Shown here: one piece after another, positions 11,369 through 23,055 of the stretch
Numbering within the stretch: the first letter of the stretch is position 1
Layout: every line of letters starts with the position of its first letter
NCBI GenBank assembly: GCA_946803715.1
Contig: CAMPET010000018.1
Span: 78,565 to 142,564 of the forward strand
DNA from: Beroe ovata
Taxonomy: Eukaryota > Ctenophora > Nuda > Beroida > Beroidae
DNA: 64,000 bases
Direction of reading: 5' to 3'
Notes under the pieces: generated by a model
Seen by the model: only the letters and a program-made list of their open reading frames with translations
Database searches by the model: none
Told to the model about the DNA's origin: nothing
Made by a program: the position numbers and the translations under genes

Positions 11369-12640
11369 TCACAATCCGAGAGGCTCTCTCCAAATTTTGG
11401 GTAGTTCTACTGGCAACTCGTGTCCATCTAACTTGAGTTTCATCAAATGCTTGATGATCGCAAACTCATTCACGTCAAGTTTTCCATCTGCGTCAACATC
11501 ACCAAGGGTCCATATTCGTTTGAGGGTCGTGTTGGGAAGTTTGGAGTTCTGCATCGGTTTCTTGGCTTGAGTTCCAGTGATCTTACCCTCCTCATCAGGA
11601 CCTAGCTGCTCAAACTCGTACTCATAATCCTTGACTGGGACAGGGGCGTTGAGGATGTCCAGCGTCTCGCCCATGCCGAAGGGAGTGGTGTCATTGTCGT
11701 ACATGACACCGCCTTGCCTCTTCTTGATGTTCATCATATAATCCTCATGAGCTACCTCCTGGTCTTGTGGTACTTGGGACATGAGCCGGGGCAGTTCGGT
11801 GGACATCATCTTGTCCAGGGCTTCGATCATGGTGGGGTTCAGTTTCTTGAAGGTGGAGAAATCACAAGTTTTGAGGGTGGCAGCGAATTCCTCTATTTTA
11901 GGGAAGTCCCCTGCAGGTAGTCCGGTTGCTTTCTGTATTTGAGCGAATATAGTTGGCAGATTACTGATGAGTTGCTTCTGTTTAGCTTCCTTCCCGAACA
12001 CAGCCGGCATCTCATTCTTCAGGTAGGACATGATGTAAGCATGAGTCTTTGCCAGTCGGCATCGCTTGATGAGATCATTGAGTTTTCGTACAATCGCACC
12101 ACGCGGCACTGACTGGATATCCTTGAACAAATCCTCCTCTTCCATCTCAAACAACTTTCTGTTTTCATCCTCCTGATAGGGTTCGTCCCAGAATGAACCG
12201 ATGTAAACCCTCGCTACCTCAGGTGTACCAAGGACTTTTCCAAGTGACCACATCAGTGCTCCATACACCCTCATCAACTGCTGGTTAGTAACCTTGTCTG
12301 CCTTGTTCAGGACAATCCTTATCTTAGTGTCGTTGCCCTTGCACGCTTCAATAACTCTCTGAAACTCGTCTGAGATATCCAACTTGTGAGCATCAAACAG
12401 CAGTATAATCATGTCCACTCTCTCAGCAAACCACTGAACAACGCCAGTGAAGTCGTATCCTCGGGATATACGCTGCTTCTCGCCAGACAACACACCGGGG
12501 GTGTCAAGGAGAGTCAGGCCCTGGAGGACAGGGTTGTTGATGATGGCTCCTTCAAACCGCTGGAGGAAGTTGTTACCGAAGCGAGAGAGGACTTTGTAGC
12601 TGCGTTTGTGGTCCACTACGAGGGCATTGCCGGGAATTAT
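11369..12640 (-). CDS. EHD protein, distal alternative 3'-terminal exon
   Basis: One large exon encoding the C-terminal 423 aa of an EH-domain ATPase. It starts phase 0 after a TTTCAG acceptor with I-I-P-G-N-A-L-V-V-D, then carries the G3 motif D-T-P-G, the G4 motif N-K-A-D, the helical region and a C-terminal EH domain with the D-x-D-x-D-G calcium loop. It lacks the P-loop. I found no P-loop exon between here and the second EHD exon at 17409. The only in-phase upstream exons are 20043-20205 and 20324-20475. Joined to them it makes a 528-aa protein of normal EHD length. It is therefore most simply an alternative last exon of the EHD gene; a separate gene that lost or lacks its 5' exons is the alternative. 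Confidence 0.85.
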   Translation of the reverse strand: MIPGNALVVDHKRSYKVLSRFGNNFLQRFEGAIINNPVLQGLTLLDTPGVLSGEKQRISRGYDFTGVVQWFAERVDMIILLFDAHKLDISDEFQRVIEACKGNDTKIRIVLNKADKVTNQQLMRVYGALMWSLGKVLGTPEVARVYIGSFWDEPYQEDENRKLFEMEEEDLFKDIQSVPRGAIVRKLNDLIKRCRLAKTHAYIMSYLKNEMPAVFGKEAKQKQLISNLPTIFAQIQKATGLPAGDFPKIEEFAATLKTCDFSTFKKLNPTMIEALDKMMSTELPRLMSQVPQDQEVAHEDYMMNIKKRQGGVMYDNDTTPFGMGETLDILNAPVPVKDYEYEFEQLGPDEEGKITGTQAKKPMQNSKLPNTTLKRIWTLGDVDADGKLDVNEFAIIKHLMKLKLDGHELPVELPKIWREPLGL

Positions 12641-15600
12641 CTGAAAGTGTCGAGGCTATCATTAGTCACGTGTGTACATCAATTATTGTACATTCTATAC
12701 GGTTAATATAATAGTACTATTGTCTACTGCACAGTGCACAAACTGGAGGGAAGTAAGAGGCAAGAGCATGCTTTTATTAAGACGACGCACATAAAATGAT
12801 GGGATTGACATCGTAAAATGCTGCACAAACACAGTACATAGCACTGTAAAGCAGTGTAAAGTCATGAGAGAAGAAGCTAGCCGATTTCAAATGCGAAAAA
12901 GCTTTTATTTCAGAAAAATCATGTTTGAATCTGACACAGTTCACTGTTCCTGGATACATAGTCCATTGTTCCTGGATACATAGTTCATTGATAACCTGTA
13001 CATTTCTCGAGTGTATTCCACTCGATGTTGTGGAGTACGCGAACAGGCTGTGTCGCACGGTAGAACGTTACTATATGGTAACTAATTACATAATTACATA
13101 ATTACTTAATCTCCGGCATGGCCAATTATATCTCATCTCGGTTATATTAAGGCTCATGTGGCACACATTACACACAGGAATACCAAATAGTGGTATGAAG
13201 TAAACTAATACAGTAATACGTGTGTAGAATATCATATCAGACAGGTTTTGGTTGAAATTGGGGACCACAAGGACACCACAATTTGTGGTGTCTCATAACA
13301 TCGCCAATATTACGTCATGATGACGTCATTCCATGATGACTTCGCTTGCAACAAACACCACACACATACACAGTACACACACACACACACAGACCAACAC
13401 ACACACACAGGGAAACATGAGAATTACACACCGGTAAAGGTGTGAGTTGAGTACAGTTACATTGAAAAGAATACAACATCGAACGGCCAATCACTATTCC
13501 TCTCAGCACTCAGATAGTCATACAATCTGTGTAACTGTGTAAAACTATTATGATTCCAATGCATCTTTCCGTGAAATCTAGGGGGTATAGGGTGTAGTAC
13601 TTGGGGTACACAGTGGACACTCACACACAAACACACACACACACATGCACACACACATATGCACAGACACGCACATACACATTACACAGTACACACATAC
13701 ACACATACACACACGCACACGCACACGCCCAGGAGGACTATTTCCCTACAAAAGTTACAACACAACACCTTACATGCCACAGATACACCTCAGATTACAG
13801 TGTATAACTACAGCACGGTATGTAGGATCTGGGTCCTGGGGTTCATGGTAAACCTGATGTAGGAACACACCAAGTCAGCAACACCCAGGGGAGTGTTTTC
13901 TTATTCCCTCTCACTTGATGAATAACTTGAACACTGTGTGTTCACACAATCGCCACACCTGCTCATCACTCAATTCTCATACTTCACTTTGATCACACTG
14001 TACCGCTATGAAGGTCGCATCTCACTCGCAAACAACACTAAGTGTAACAGGCTCTATTATTAAGGTCATTAACAATAATGAACACACAGATTAATGAGCA
14101 CACAAATGCTGCTCATCAGCCTTCACACACGCACACTGTATAGTGTATGTACATGAAAACTAATTACAAGCCGCACAGATTATGTAGATCTCACTTACTT
14201 ATAACACATGAGTAGTGAATCTCCTCACTCCTTGTATCATAGTAATGAGTTTCAATTATTAGTTGCGAAATTCATTCGTAGTCTAACTGATGTTCAACAT
14301 CCGAAAACCGCTAAACGTCACATTTAGATCACTACCTCATGAGGACCTTCATAATATGTACACTCGCATCTATCACACAGTTCACACATATACCAATGTA
14401 TGCACATTGTAAACTATATCTATCTATATTGTACATACACTGTGACTCACGGAGACAAAGACGCACAGACATAGCCGTCAGTCACAGACACTAACACGAA
14501 CACATACACACACACACACACACACACATGTTGGACATGTGTATAGAGATGCCGCCCTAGTTATCTTCATCTAAGATAAGAGGACACATTTCACCGAATA
14601 TTACAAACATAATGTCAGTACCTACGTGACATTACTGAGAGGGTAACTTGAGACGAATACACGTGCCCCAATAAAACACACACAAACACACTCACGTACA
14701 CTGTCCCCAATAACCTGAACACATACACGCAGTTACTCGATACTTGCTGATTAACACAAACTTTTCACAATCAGCCCTCAATAACTGTACACTTCCAAGA
14801 AGGACCTGGCAATTGACCAAGCTGCAACACACATCTGAGATCATCCAATGTTTCGCAGCCCTTACCCCTAATAATCTAATAATGATCTTACTCAGGCGTG
14901 TATTCTTTGCACAGATTTTGAATATCAAGTAGAAAAACGCACACTCTCATTGGTGAGGCGCTAACTTGTTTGGAAGTAAGAGTGGGTTTGTCTCAGAATT
15001 CAGACATTCATCANTATAGAGATGCCGCCCTAGTTATCTTCATCTCAGATAAGAGGACACATTTCACCGAATATTACACACATAATGTCAGTACCGTGAG
15101 AGGGTAACTTGAGACCAATACACGCGCCCCAATAAAACACACACACAAACACACACACGTACACTGCCCCCAATAAACAGAACACATACACGCAGTTACT
15201 CGATACTTGCTGATAAACACAAACTTTTCACAATCAGCCCTCAATAACTGTACACTTCCAAGAAGGACTTGGCAATTGATCAAGCTGCAACACACATCTG
15301 AGATCATCCAATGTTTCGCGGCCCTTACCCCTAATAATCTAATAACAATCTTACTCAGGCGTGTATTCTTTGGACAGATTTTGAATATCAAGTGCACACT
15401 CTCATTGGTGAGGCGCTTACTTATTTGGAAGTAAGAGTGGGTTTGTCTCAGAATTCAGACATTCATCAAGCTGAGCCACGTTTTGTACAGGTAGTTTATC
15501 CATCTGGTCATACTGAGCTCTGTTATCTCTATAATGAATAGACAATGACCTGATAATTCACTATCCAGTGTGATGTTCATACTCTATTCACGCAAACAGT

Positions 15601-17408
15601 TCACACATCATGTCCAAATTATCATCACACTCACATATGAACAGGCTGCTGAGACGAACTTATTGCTCTTCAACCGGAATTCATTTTCCCCGCTTCACAC
15701 AATTTCCAGGAATCTTCCTTGTAATCAGACTTGTTAATTACTTCTATTCCCTGGACCCTGATTACTGAACGTGGGCGTTCCCAAATAAACAGAGTTTTTC
15801 AAATTCCTTATTCTACATACAGGCAAGTGCATGTGTTTATTAAATCGTGATGGAAGCTATCACGGATGAGTGAAAGAGAACGCACACTCAAATGCGAGAC
15901 TGGATGACGCTAAAAACAAGAATTATGCTACTGCAAGTATAATAGAATTCTTAGTAGTGACATTTTATGCAAAGAAATGGCATTGAAAAAAGAAAGTTCA
16001 GTCAATATTCAAATGAAGGTACGAAAATGAACTTATGGTCTCCATATGTTATAATCTTTGCTACACATGACAATGTCAATCAAAAAAGAGTACTTAGGTT
16101 GTGCGATCTCAGTTGATAAATAACAATAGTTATTCTTCGATGATTGCAGAAAACATGGCTTTCTTGAATTAGCTTCCACTTTATTTGAGCACATCGATAA
16201 TCTAGGTCGTACAGTGTGTACGTCGCAAATCATAATCAAGTTATCGTGATAAAAGATGAATTCAGGCCCCAAACCTTCTACTTCCAAGAAATTGCTTCAT
16301 GAGAATGGTACAAAATGTCCATTATTGCTTTAATATCGGGTGTAAAGTACAAATCGTGGCAGATTGTGTGTAGTAATAATGCTTTGACATGTGTCCAATG
16401 TCCATAGCTCTAAAGGGATAGTGCAAGTGTGTATGTGTGTGAGTATTGAGCAAATGTGTGTGTACAGTGTCACTCAGTTTGTGTGTACTGAGAGTTTTGC
16501 TTTGTCAGATTAGACGGAAGGAAAGCAACCCCAATCAATGACATGCGAAGTTCATTTCAATCAAGTGGGTTATCTCAGAGAATGAACCACTTTATAATAT
16601 GATGGGCAAGGCGCATGAGAAGTAACGCGAACGATAAGTAAAATTTGAGGACTGTTGTTATGATGAGTAAATCCATTAACAAAAAGATTTACAAAATTGA
16701 TCAGACATGCAAAATCTCTAAAAACAGTAAAAATCGATCTTCATTCCTTTCCAAAACAACTGACCCTCATTACTGAATTACATGTTTAACGTATTTCATT
16801 TACCACACATAACTGTTTTTGATATGAGAGACATAAACCTGAATGAAAAAATCTCCGATCAAATTATAGTTAAAGAAATCAAGTTACTTAATAAGGCGTT
16901 ATCAAAGAAAGCAGCATGTTACTCAATTAATAATGAAAGAGAAGAAAATTCGTTACTCTTAAATCAAACAATCAAATTGAAAAAATGTAACTTTATCTGA
17001 TGATAGAGTTTAGTATAGAACCGAAAAGAGACATTCAGTTCGAGATTTGTGGCAATTGAACTCAAACAAGGAGATCTACATAATTTTCCTACTTCAAACA
17101 CATTAAACTATTAGTCACTAGAACCATGCAAGTAGGAAATTCAAATATCATAAATCAACATTATTCATTTAACCCACCCGAGTCTGAAGAATGAAGTGCT
17201 AAAATAGTCACTTTTCGTGATATGCTTACAGAACATATAAGAAAATACATTAAGCCTAAATGAGGAGTGATTTGAGAGATCGATTGAGTTTTGGAAATTC
17301 TAATGGCAGATGTTGGTGACGCTCTCTTGAAAGCTTCTCTCTATGAGTCAACTAATGATCGTGTAGATAAGAACTGAGGAGATGTTATGAAACTATGGTG
17401 TCTATTGT
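12641..17408. other. Interval between the two EHD 3' exons
   Basis: About 4.8 kb with no supportable coding sequence. It contains several (CA)n-rich tracts (about 13362-13740 and 14505-14530), a 470-bp direct duplication, and otherwise AT-rich sequence. Its right-hand part should include the 3' UTR of the transcript ending at 17409. I searched it for an EHD P-loop exon on the minus strand and saw none. Confidence 0.65.
14542..15468. repeat. 470-bp direct duplication joined by a single N
   Basis: The segment 14542-15013 is repeated at 15015-15468 with an offset of 473 bp, scattered substitutions and small indels. One deletion removes an ACGTGACATTACT-like stretch in the second copy. The junction base at 15014 is N. 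It is either a recent tandem duplication or two divergent alleles placed end to end in the assembly. Confidence 0.85.
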
Positions 17409-20400
17409 CTACTCTGCAATTGGTGATAGCCAAGCTTGAGGCAGCTCCACAGGTAACTCATGATTATCAAGCTTCATCTTCATCAGTCTCTTACAGATAC
17501 TGAACTCCACCAAATCCAGCTTTCCGTCCTTGTCGAAATCAGAGAGCGTCCAGATTCTTCGTAGAGTTGCATTGGGAAGTTTGGAATCTTGCATGGGTCC
17601 CTTAGCCTGCGTTCCATTAATTTTACCTTCGTGGTCAGGACCCAGTTTCTCAAACTCAAACTGATGTTCCTTAGTGTTGAGGGGTGTGTTGAGGAGATCA
17701 AGAGTTGCTCCTACTCCAAATGGAGTGAGATCAGACTCATAGAGAGCTCCTCCTTCCCTCTTCTTTACCGCACACATGTAATCCTCATGAGCTACATCTT
17801 GGTCCTGGGGCACTTGTGACATGAGCCGGGGTAACTCAGTTGCGATCATCTTATCCAACGCATCTATCATCTTCTGGTCCAGCTTCTGCAGCTTTGACAC
17901 ATCATATGTCTTGAGGCTCTCGTTAAACTCTTCCATGTTGGGAAAATCTCCAGCAGGTATACCTGTATCCCGCTCAATCTGAGCAAATATCTTGGGCATA
18001 TTTGCAATCAACTGCTTGAGCTTTGCTTCCTTCCCGAACACTGGCATCTCGTTCTTGATGTGTGCCATGATGTAAGCATGTGTCTTAGCAATTCTACATC
18101 TCTTCACAAGATCATTTAGTTTTCTAACAATTGATCCGCGAGGAACTTGTTGGATGTCCCTGAATAGATCCTCCTCTTCTGCTTCGAACAGCTTCCTATT
18201 ATCGTCATTCTGGTAGGGTTGATCCCAGAATGAACCGATGTAAACCCTTGCTACCTCAGGTGTACCAAGGACTTTTCCAAGTGACCACATCAGTGCTCCA
18301 TACACCCTCATCAACTGCTGGTTAGTAACCTTGTCTGCCTTGTTCAGGACAATCCTTATCTTAGTGTCGTTGCCCTTGCAAGCAAGTATGGTTTGGGAGA
18401 ACTCATCTGAAATGTCTAATTTGTGTGCATCAAAGAGAAGGATGATCATATCCACTCTGTCAGCAAACCACTTTACTACTCCGGTAAAATCATAGCCTCT
18501 GTTCACTGTTTGTTTGGTCCCAGCTAACACTCCAGGGGTATCCAAGAGATTTAGACCGGATAGAACAGGACTTTTCAGGGATGCAGCTTCAAATCGTTGG
18601 AGGAAGTTATTCCCAAACCTGGTGAGGACCTTGTAGGGATGTCTCTGATCCACCACAAGAGCGTTCCCAGGAATGATCTGCAAAAGGGGGTGTAGTTTAG
18701 GTGTAAAGGACGGCTGTGTGGTCTGTGGGAATCCGACAGGCTCGTGAGGTACACGGTAAGGATTAAAAATGTACATAAATCAGCATGCACTGTGATTTAA
18801 TGACATTATCATAGTCGAAATATTGAATCAAATCATTGGCGGTGCCATGAATGATCAGTGATCACTGATCACGCAATCACACATAACGATCAACAATCTA
18901 GCTACATTGCGTCTAAAATTCCTTGATTAGTTTTGTTGCACTGATTTATAAACTCATTCTACACTTGATTGATTCATGCAATTGTTCACAAAGATTGATC
19001 AGAGCAAACTCTTTAATGGTACTTCACACAAATTACAAAGCCTCAAAATCGGCATTTTTCAACGAATACTGCAGGTATGAGATCCGAATCGTATCTTGTT
19101 TATTTGAGAAGTGGTTGGCGATGAGCGATCCTTTCCGATGTTAGCAACTCCAGTTGTACCAAAGAAATATAAAGTGCGTTTTTCTGGGTGAGATGTTCTA
19201 CCGTGCTATATTACATGAAACTTTCAGCGTAGATGGGATGCTTTTAAAGATAAGGTCAGATGTCTAGGAAGCAGTAATTTTAGTGCAGTTTCATGATGAA
19301 AATAAGCAGGATTCCTACCTTCTTCGAAAGAGTGGGCCGGGATGTGAAAATTAGACAGTTTTTCCTAATAATTATCACGCCCGACCGCGAGTTTTCTCTG
19401 ACACCAATGGTCATGAAAATTGTCCCGTTATACTGTTACTCAGCGAAATGGTGAGCTACAACCTAGGCATGCTTTGATGAAAAGCGTTTCGTTTAGTTAG
19501 TTAGTATGAAGACATGTTTTGGATTAGGTATTTTGTACAGCTTCTCAATGGAAACAGGAAATATTGAGCTCAGAGTACATTGCAATGCAGTCTTGCAATT
19601 TGCATCATGAATCCAGCAGCAACAGCAATTGAAATAACTGCTTGCTGCTATTGTTATAAATTATTCCATGATTATAATAAGCAGGTTCTCAAATGTACAT
19701 AAGAGCAATAATTTTCTGTGAGCATGGTTGTTGAGTGTTATAATAGCCGCCAGCCGGTATTGCATCATTCCAATCAGGACACTAATCTTATTAAGCACAA
19801 ACGCACATGAATAATTAGTCACAAAATCACACAGACACAAAAGTCACAATACACGGCAAAGAATAATTAGCAACTATTTATCGGCTGTTCTCAAATGTGG
19901 ACAGAAGTCAACAAGTCAGAGAGAGATAATTGACTTGGCTTTGCGAATGATTTAGATATTTGGATATTTGCCACGTGATTTACTTGTCACTAATGAAACA
20001 AGTCATCATTATGATGCATAGTATCCATATAGCTCCACAAACCTGATCCTGCTCTCCATGCATGATTGCCACGAACTTGTCAGTGGTTGGTTCAGGTCCG
20101 ATCCTCAAACCAGGATAATCTGTTTCAAGGAGGTACTTTATGAACGTGGTCTTACCAGTTGAGTACTGGCCTAGCAGCATAACAGTTGGTGGAGCATCAA
20201 AGTCACTGAAAGTAGATTGTGCATCACAACACCTTAATAATTCGAGCTCATAAGAAAAGCTGTCCGACAATTCCCCATAGCAGCTCCGATTCACTGCCTC
20301 AGAAGAAGAATTATTGAACAAACCTATCAGTCAGTAGAGGAGAATAGAATTCTTGATAGCGGTACATTTCCTCAAGAGGTCTCACATACTTCTTGTATAC

Positions 20401-20475
20401 CTTTTTCATTCCATCAATTGTAGAGGTATATGCATCTCCATCAGTGTTTTTCGTTTTATTCATCCATCTCAACAT
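17409..20475 (-). CDS. EHD: EHD family ATPase (EH-domain protein)
   Basis: Dynamin-like ATPase that tubulates endosomal membrane in endocytic recycling. Three exons, 20324-20475, 20043-20205 and 17409-18677, join in phase to 527 aa, the family's usual size. The start M-L-R-W-M-N-K matches the short N-terminal motif of vertebrate EHDs (M-F-S-W). Exon 2 holds the P-loop G-Q-Y-S-T-G-K-T-T-F and the R-I-G-P-E-P-T-T-D switch. Exon 3 holds D-T-P-G, N-K-A-D, the helical domain and a C-terminal EH domain. A second, diverged version of exon 3 lies 4.8 kb downstream and fits the same splice phase. Part of exon 3 is almost identical to that copy at nucleotide level. An acidic, Asp/Thr-containing insert near residue 10 distinguishes the N-terminus. 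Confidence 0.95.
18678..20042. other. EHD intron 2, nothing else seen
   Basis: Intron of about 1.4 kb separating the P-loop exon from the proximal terminal exon. AT-rich, with no recognisable element or gene. If the distal terminal exon is used instead, the intron extends to 12641. Confidence 0.7.
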
Positions 20476-20735
20476 TATTGATGCTCCTGGCAATAGTGCT
20501 CAGGATGTCAGTACCTCCTTGCTATGGGAGGATTTGTGGTAAAATGTCACAGTATGATGTCATCGTTGTATGATAGTGACAGACAAAAGTTTCAATAGAT
20601 ACCTAAATGTAAAGATCATTTAGAATCATCTGTATGTGCATTAGGTATAAGGTATCACACAAAGATCATTATGTTGAATGGACATTTGCCTACTCATTGA
20701 ACTATTGATTGTCAGATTGACTCTAGCCTGGAATC

Positions 20736-21698
20736 TCATGAAATATCACTAAACATACTGACTATATTCTGAGCTTGTAGCAATGTTGGTCTGTCTATCA
20801 TTTTCCCTCTGAAAGCAAATGCACCCTTACCAGCATCTTGGTTTTCCTTAAATGACTGTATAAGTGATCTAGCATATTCTAATTGATCCACAGAGGGTGA
20901 AAATGATGTTTGTATGACAGGGACCTGTAAAGGATGAATACATTGCTTTCCAGTGAACCCAAATCCAAACCCTTCTACTGATTCTTTACGTAGGCTCTCT
21001 AAGTCTTTGAACTCAATATATACCCTATCAATTGGTTGTAAATTGTATGCCCTGGCATATGTTACAATCTTTTGTCTTGCATAAATAACAGCATTTATAT
21101 CATCCCGAATCCCATTGATATTGCTCACATAATCATCTGCTCCAAAAACTATTGCAACAGGAATGAGATGGGTAGCAACATTTAAAGCCTTGATTACTTC
21201 ATGCAAATTTATGAGACCAATGGCTGATTCTGTTTGAAATATAATGGGAATAGGTCTATTGGAAATCTTGGATACAACCTCATTGATATATGCACATTCT
21301 TCTGGAGTGTCTAGCTTGGGAACCATGTAAATATCAGGCTGTGTCTTATTTCCAAGAAAACAGGTTATGTCATCTTCTAAAAGACCAGTTGAGAGGCTAT
21401 TGACTCTAACACCTCTTTCAGTTCTACCAAAGTCTAGATCATTTAAGGTCTTACAAATAATGCTCCTAGCAAGAGTTTTATTAGAACTAGCTACAGCATC
21501 TTCACAATCTAGAACTGCTAAATCAAGATCTAATATAGAGGCTTTAGCAATTTTCTTTGAGTCATCTCCTGGCATGTACATTAGAGCACGCCTCTTTCGG
21601 GACTGATATTTCGGCATTGATGTTAGATTCCGAATGCACTTTGTAAGTCTACAGTTGTTTAGGGCAAACATCATTCTGCTAAAAGGTTTCTCAGTCAT
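20736..21698 (-). CDS. CLYBL: Citramalyl-CoA lyase / citrate lyase beta-like, CLYBL
   Basis: Intronless 320-aa protein of the HpcH/HpaI aldolase superfamily (human CLYBL is about 340 aa). In animals the enzyme cleaves citramalyl-CoA in mitochondria and helps detoxify itaconate-derived metabolites, which protects vitamin B12. Visible family blocks are R-A-L-M-Y-M-P-G near residue 38, the D-C-E-D-A-V metal-site region near 63, V-R-V-N, V-P-K-L-D, F-Q-T-E-S-A-I-G-L, F-G-A-D-D-Y and the C-terminal F-T-G-K-Q-C-I-H-P. The first ~30 residues are basic and lack acidic runs after residue 3, which suits a mitochondrial targeting peptide. Two ATGs lie a few codons downstream (M-M-F-A), so the start could be slightly later. 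Its 5' end faces a transposon-rich region. The lack of introns among heavily split neighbours suggests a retrocopy origin. Confidence 0.9.
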   Translation of the reverse strand: MTEKPFSRMMFALNNCRLTKCIRNLTSMPKYQSRKRRALMYMPGDDSKKIAKASILDLDLAVLDCEDAVASSNKTLARSIICKTLNDLDFGRTERGVRVNSLSTGLLEDDITCFLGNKTQPDIYMVPKLDTPEECAYINEVVSKISNRPIPIIFQTESAIGLINLHEVIKALNVATHLIPVAIVFGADDYVSNINGIRDDINAVIYARQKIVTYARAYNLQPIDRVYIEFKDLESLRKESVEGFGFGFTGKQCIHPLQVPVIQTSFSPSVDQLEYARSLIQSFKENQDAGKGAFAFRGKMIDRPTLLQAQNIVSMFSDIS

Positions 21699-22250
21699 AT
21701 ATCTACTGATGAAACAATTAGAAAACTAACTCAGAGCTACAATGAGACATTTAACAGCTAATATATTCTGAACTTCTGTCATTCAAAAGATAAACCTGAA
21801 AATTGTAAAAAGTTAAGCACCTGGTGAATGATAATCAATAAGTCAAAATCACTGATAAATGTGAAATCCATACATTAACTTCTTAGTCATAGTAGAGTAC
21901 CTTGGAAACTTTAATCAACTAGGCCAGGTGACAGTTATGCTGGAGCATGGAGGCTTCTCCTATACTGGAGGCTGAGAGTGTGCTCTTCCTAAGTAGCTGC
22001 AGCCAATCAAACTGCCGGGATATCCTGAGCTGCTGGCCCCATACTCTTCCTGGTCTTCACAAGTGTCTCAATGAATCAAATTTTGGCAGTTTAGCTGATG
22101 ATACAAGAATCAGAAAGTCCTTAGAACGTCCATAGTACGCTGAGATGATATGGTGACTCTCCAAACAGATCTCCTAAATGTTACTGCAAGGGCGATATCC
22201 ATCAACATGGATATTGGATCTTCATGAGAACGAGTTTGAACTCCTCACCT

Positions 22251-22356
22251 ATCATTCTCCAAAAACTCCATATTTTTATCTATATCAATGTCAGCTCTTT
22301 TTGGATGATCATCCAAAAAAGCTGACATTGATAAAAATGAAGAGTTTTGGGAGAAA
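22251..22356. mobile_element. 106-bp foldback palindrome
   Basis: Arms pair from CATTCTCCAAAAACTCC on the left to AGAGTTTTGGGAGAA on the right, with a longer perfect inner stem containing AATGTCAGCT and its complement and a centre at GGATGATCATCC. It has a few bulges and no coding content. Confidence 0.75.
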
Positions 22357-22407
22357 ACATCCAATTTTTATATTTAGGGTCGGGCCGGGAGCCAATAGCC
22401 AAAAAGC

Positions 22408-22510
22408 TTGTAGGATTTCACCCTACCCTTGCTCATGCTGGCGGGATTTTATCCCTGGCAAGGGGCGGATTGAAAATCGCGCGCACCGACGGTAGGGTAA
22501 AATCCTACAA
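22408..22510. mobile_element. Mutator-like miniature element with 9-bp duplication
   Basis: Terminal repeats TTGTAGGATTTCACCCTACC and GGTAGGGTAAAATCCTACAA are complementary except at one position. The element is bounded by a perfect 9-bp direct repeat CCAAAAAGC (22399-22407 and 22511-22519). A second copy lies at 28584-28691. A 9-bp duplication is the usual Mutator (MULE) length. Confidence 0.85.
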
Positions 22511-22552
22511 CCAAAAAGCCTAACATTTTCAATTTTCATGTCGGATGTTATC

Positions 22553-22845
22553 TGTCTGGCGATGCTAGATCACTGATGTAAGCCGCGAAGGCGCGAAGCG
22601 GCTTGTTTGAAAATAAATTTGCGCGGCGCGCGGCGCGCGCAAAACTTATTTCTCGGCTGTGCACACGTTGCCCGTTATTTTACTTGGTGATCTGAAAAGT
22701 CGCAAAAAAAACACGCGGCGCGGATTGTCGATCGATGATAGACCCTGTCGAGAATTTCGTTTTGCGCGCGCGCGGCGCAAACTTATTCTCAGACAGACGC
22801 AAGCCGCGAAGCGGCTTGCATCAGCGGTCTAGCATCGCCAGACAA
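22553..22845. mobile_element. GC-rich TIR element, TGTCTGGCGATGCTAG family
   Basis: Inverted ends TGTCTGGCGATGCTAGA and TCTAGCATCGCCAGACA bracket CpG-saturated sequence with internal AAGCCGCGAAGCGGCTT hairpins. Related ends occur near 27914, 28770-28793, 43848 and 44455. No transposase frame is present. Flanking duplications are not clear. Confidence 0.75.
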
Positions 22846-22925
22846 GGCGCGGAAACACGCAGCGCGGGAACAACAAGGAAAATGAATTTCATTATTTATT
22901 TATTTATTTATTATTGTTTTACTAG

Positions 22926-23055
22926 CAATTTGTTTTACTATTTGAGATCGGTTTTCATCAGTCCATGTTCATTGTTCACTTTTTCTCTTTATTATATGCT
23001 CTCTTAATCAGTTTGAAGATACCCGGGTATACCGATCTCAAATAGTAAAACAATT
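22926..23055. mobile_element. Short element with 25-bp inverted ends
   Basis: CAATTTGTTTTACTATTTGA at the left and its near-perfect complement at 23030-23055 flank about 80 bp of unique sequence. It looks like a miniature inverted-repeat transposon. It lies next to an ATTT microsatellite and I could not define target duplications. Confidence 0.65.

Noticed and set aside
11369-12640. Distal EHD exon as a pseudogene
   Set aside because: The frame is fully open, keeps the nucleotide-binding and EH motifs, and has an intact acceptor in the right phase.
13315-13862. Several 60-70 codon frames on both strands
   Set aside because: They run through CA-rich repeats and lack splice context or domain signal.
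14692-15434. Similar frames appearing twice with near-identical peptides
   Set aside because: The similarity comes from the 470-bp DNA duplication, not from a gene family; no codon bias or domain is visible.
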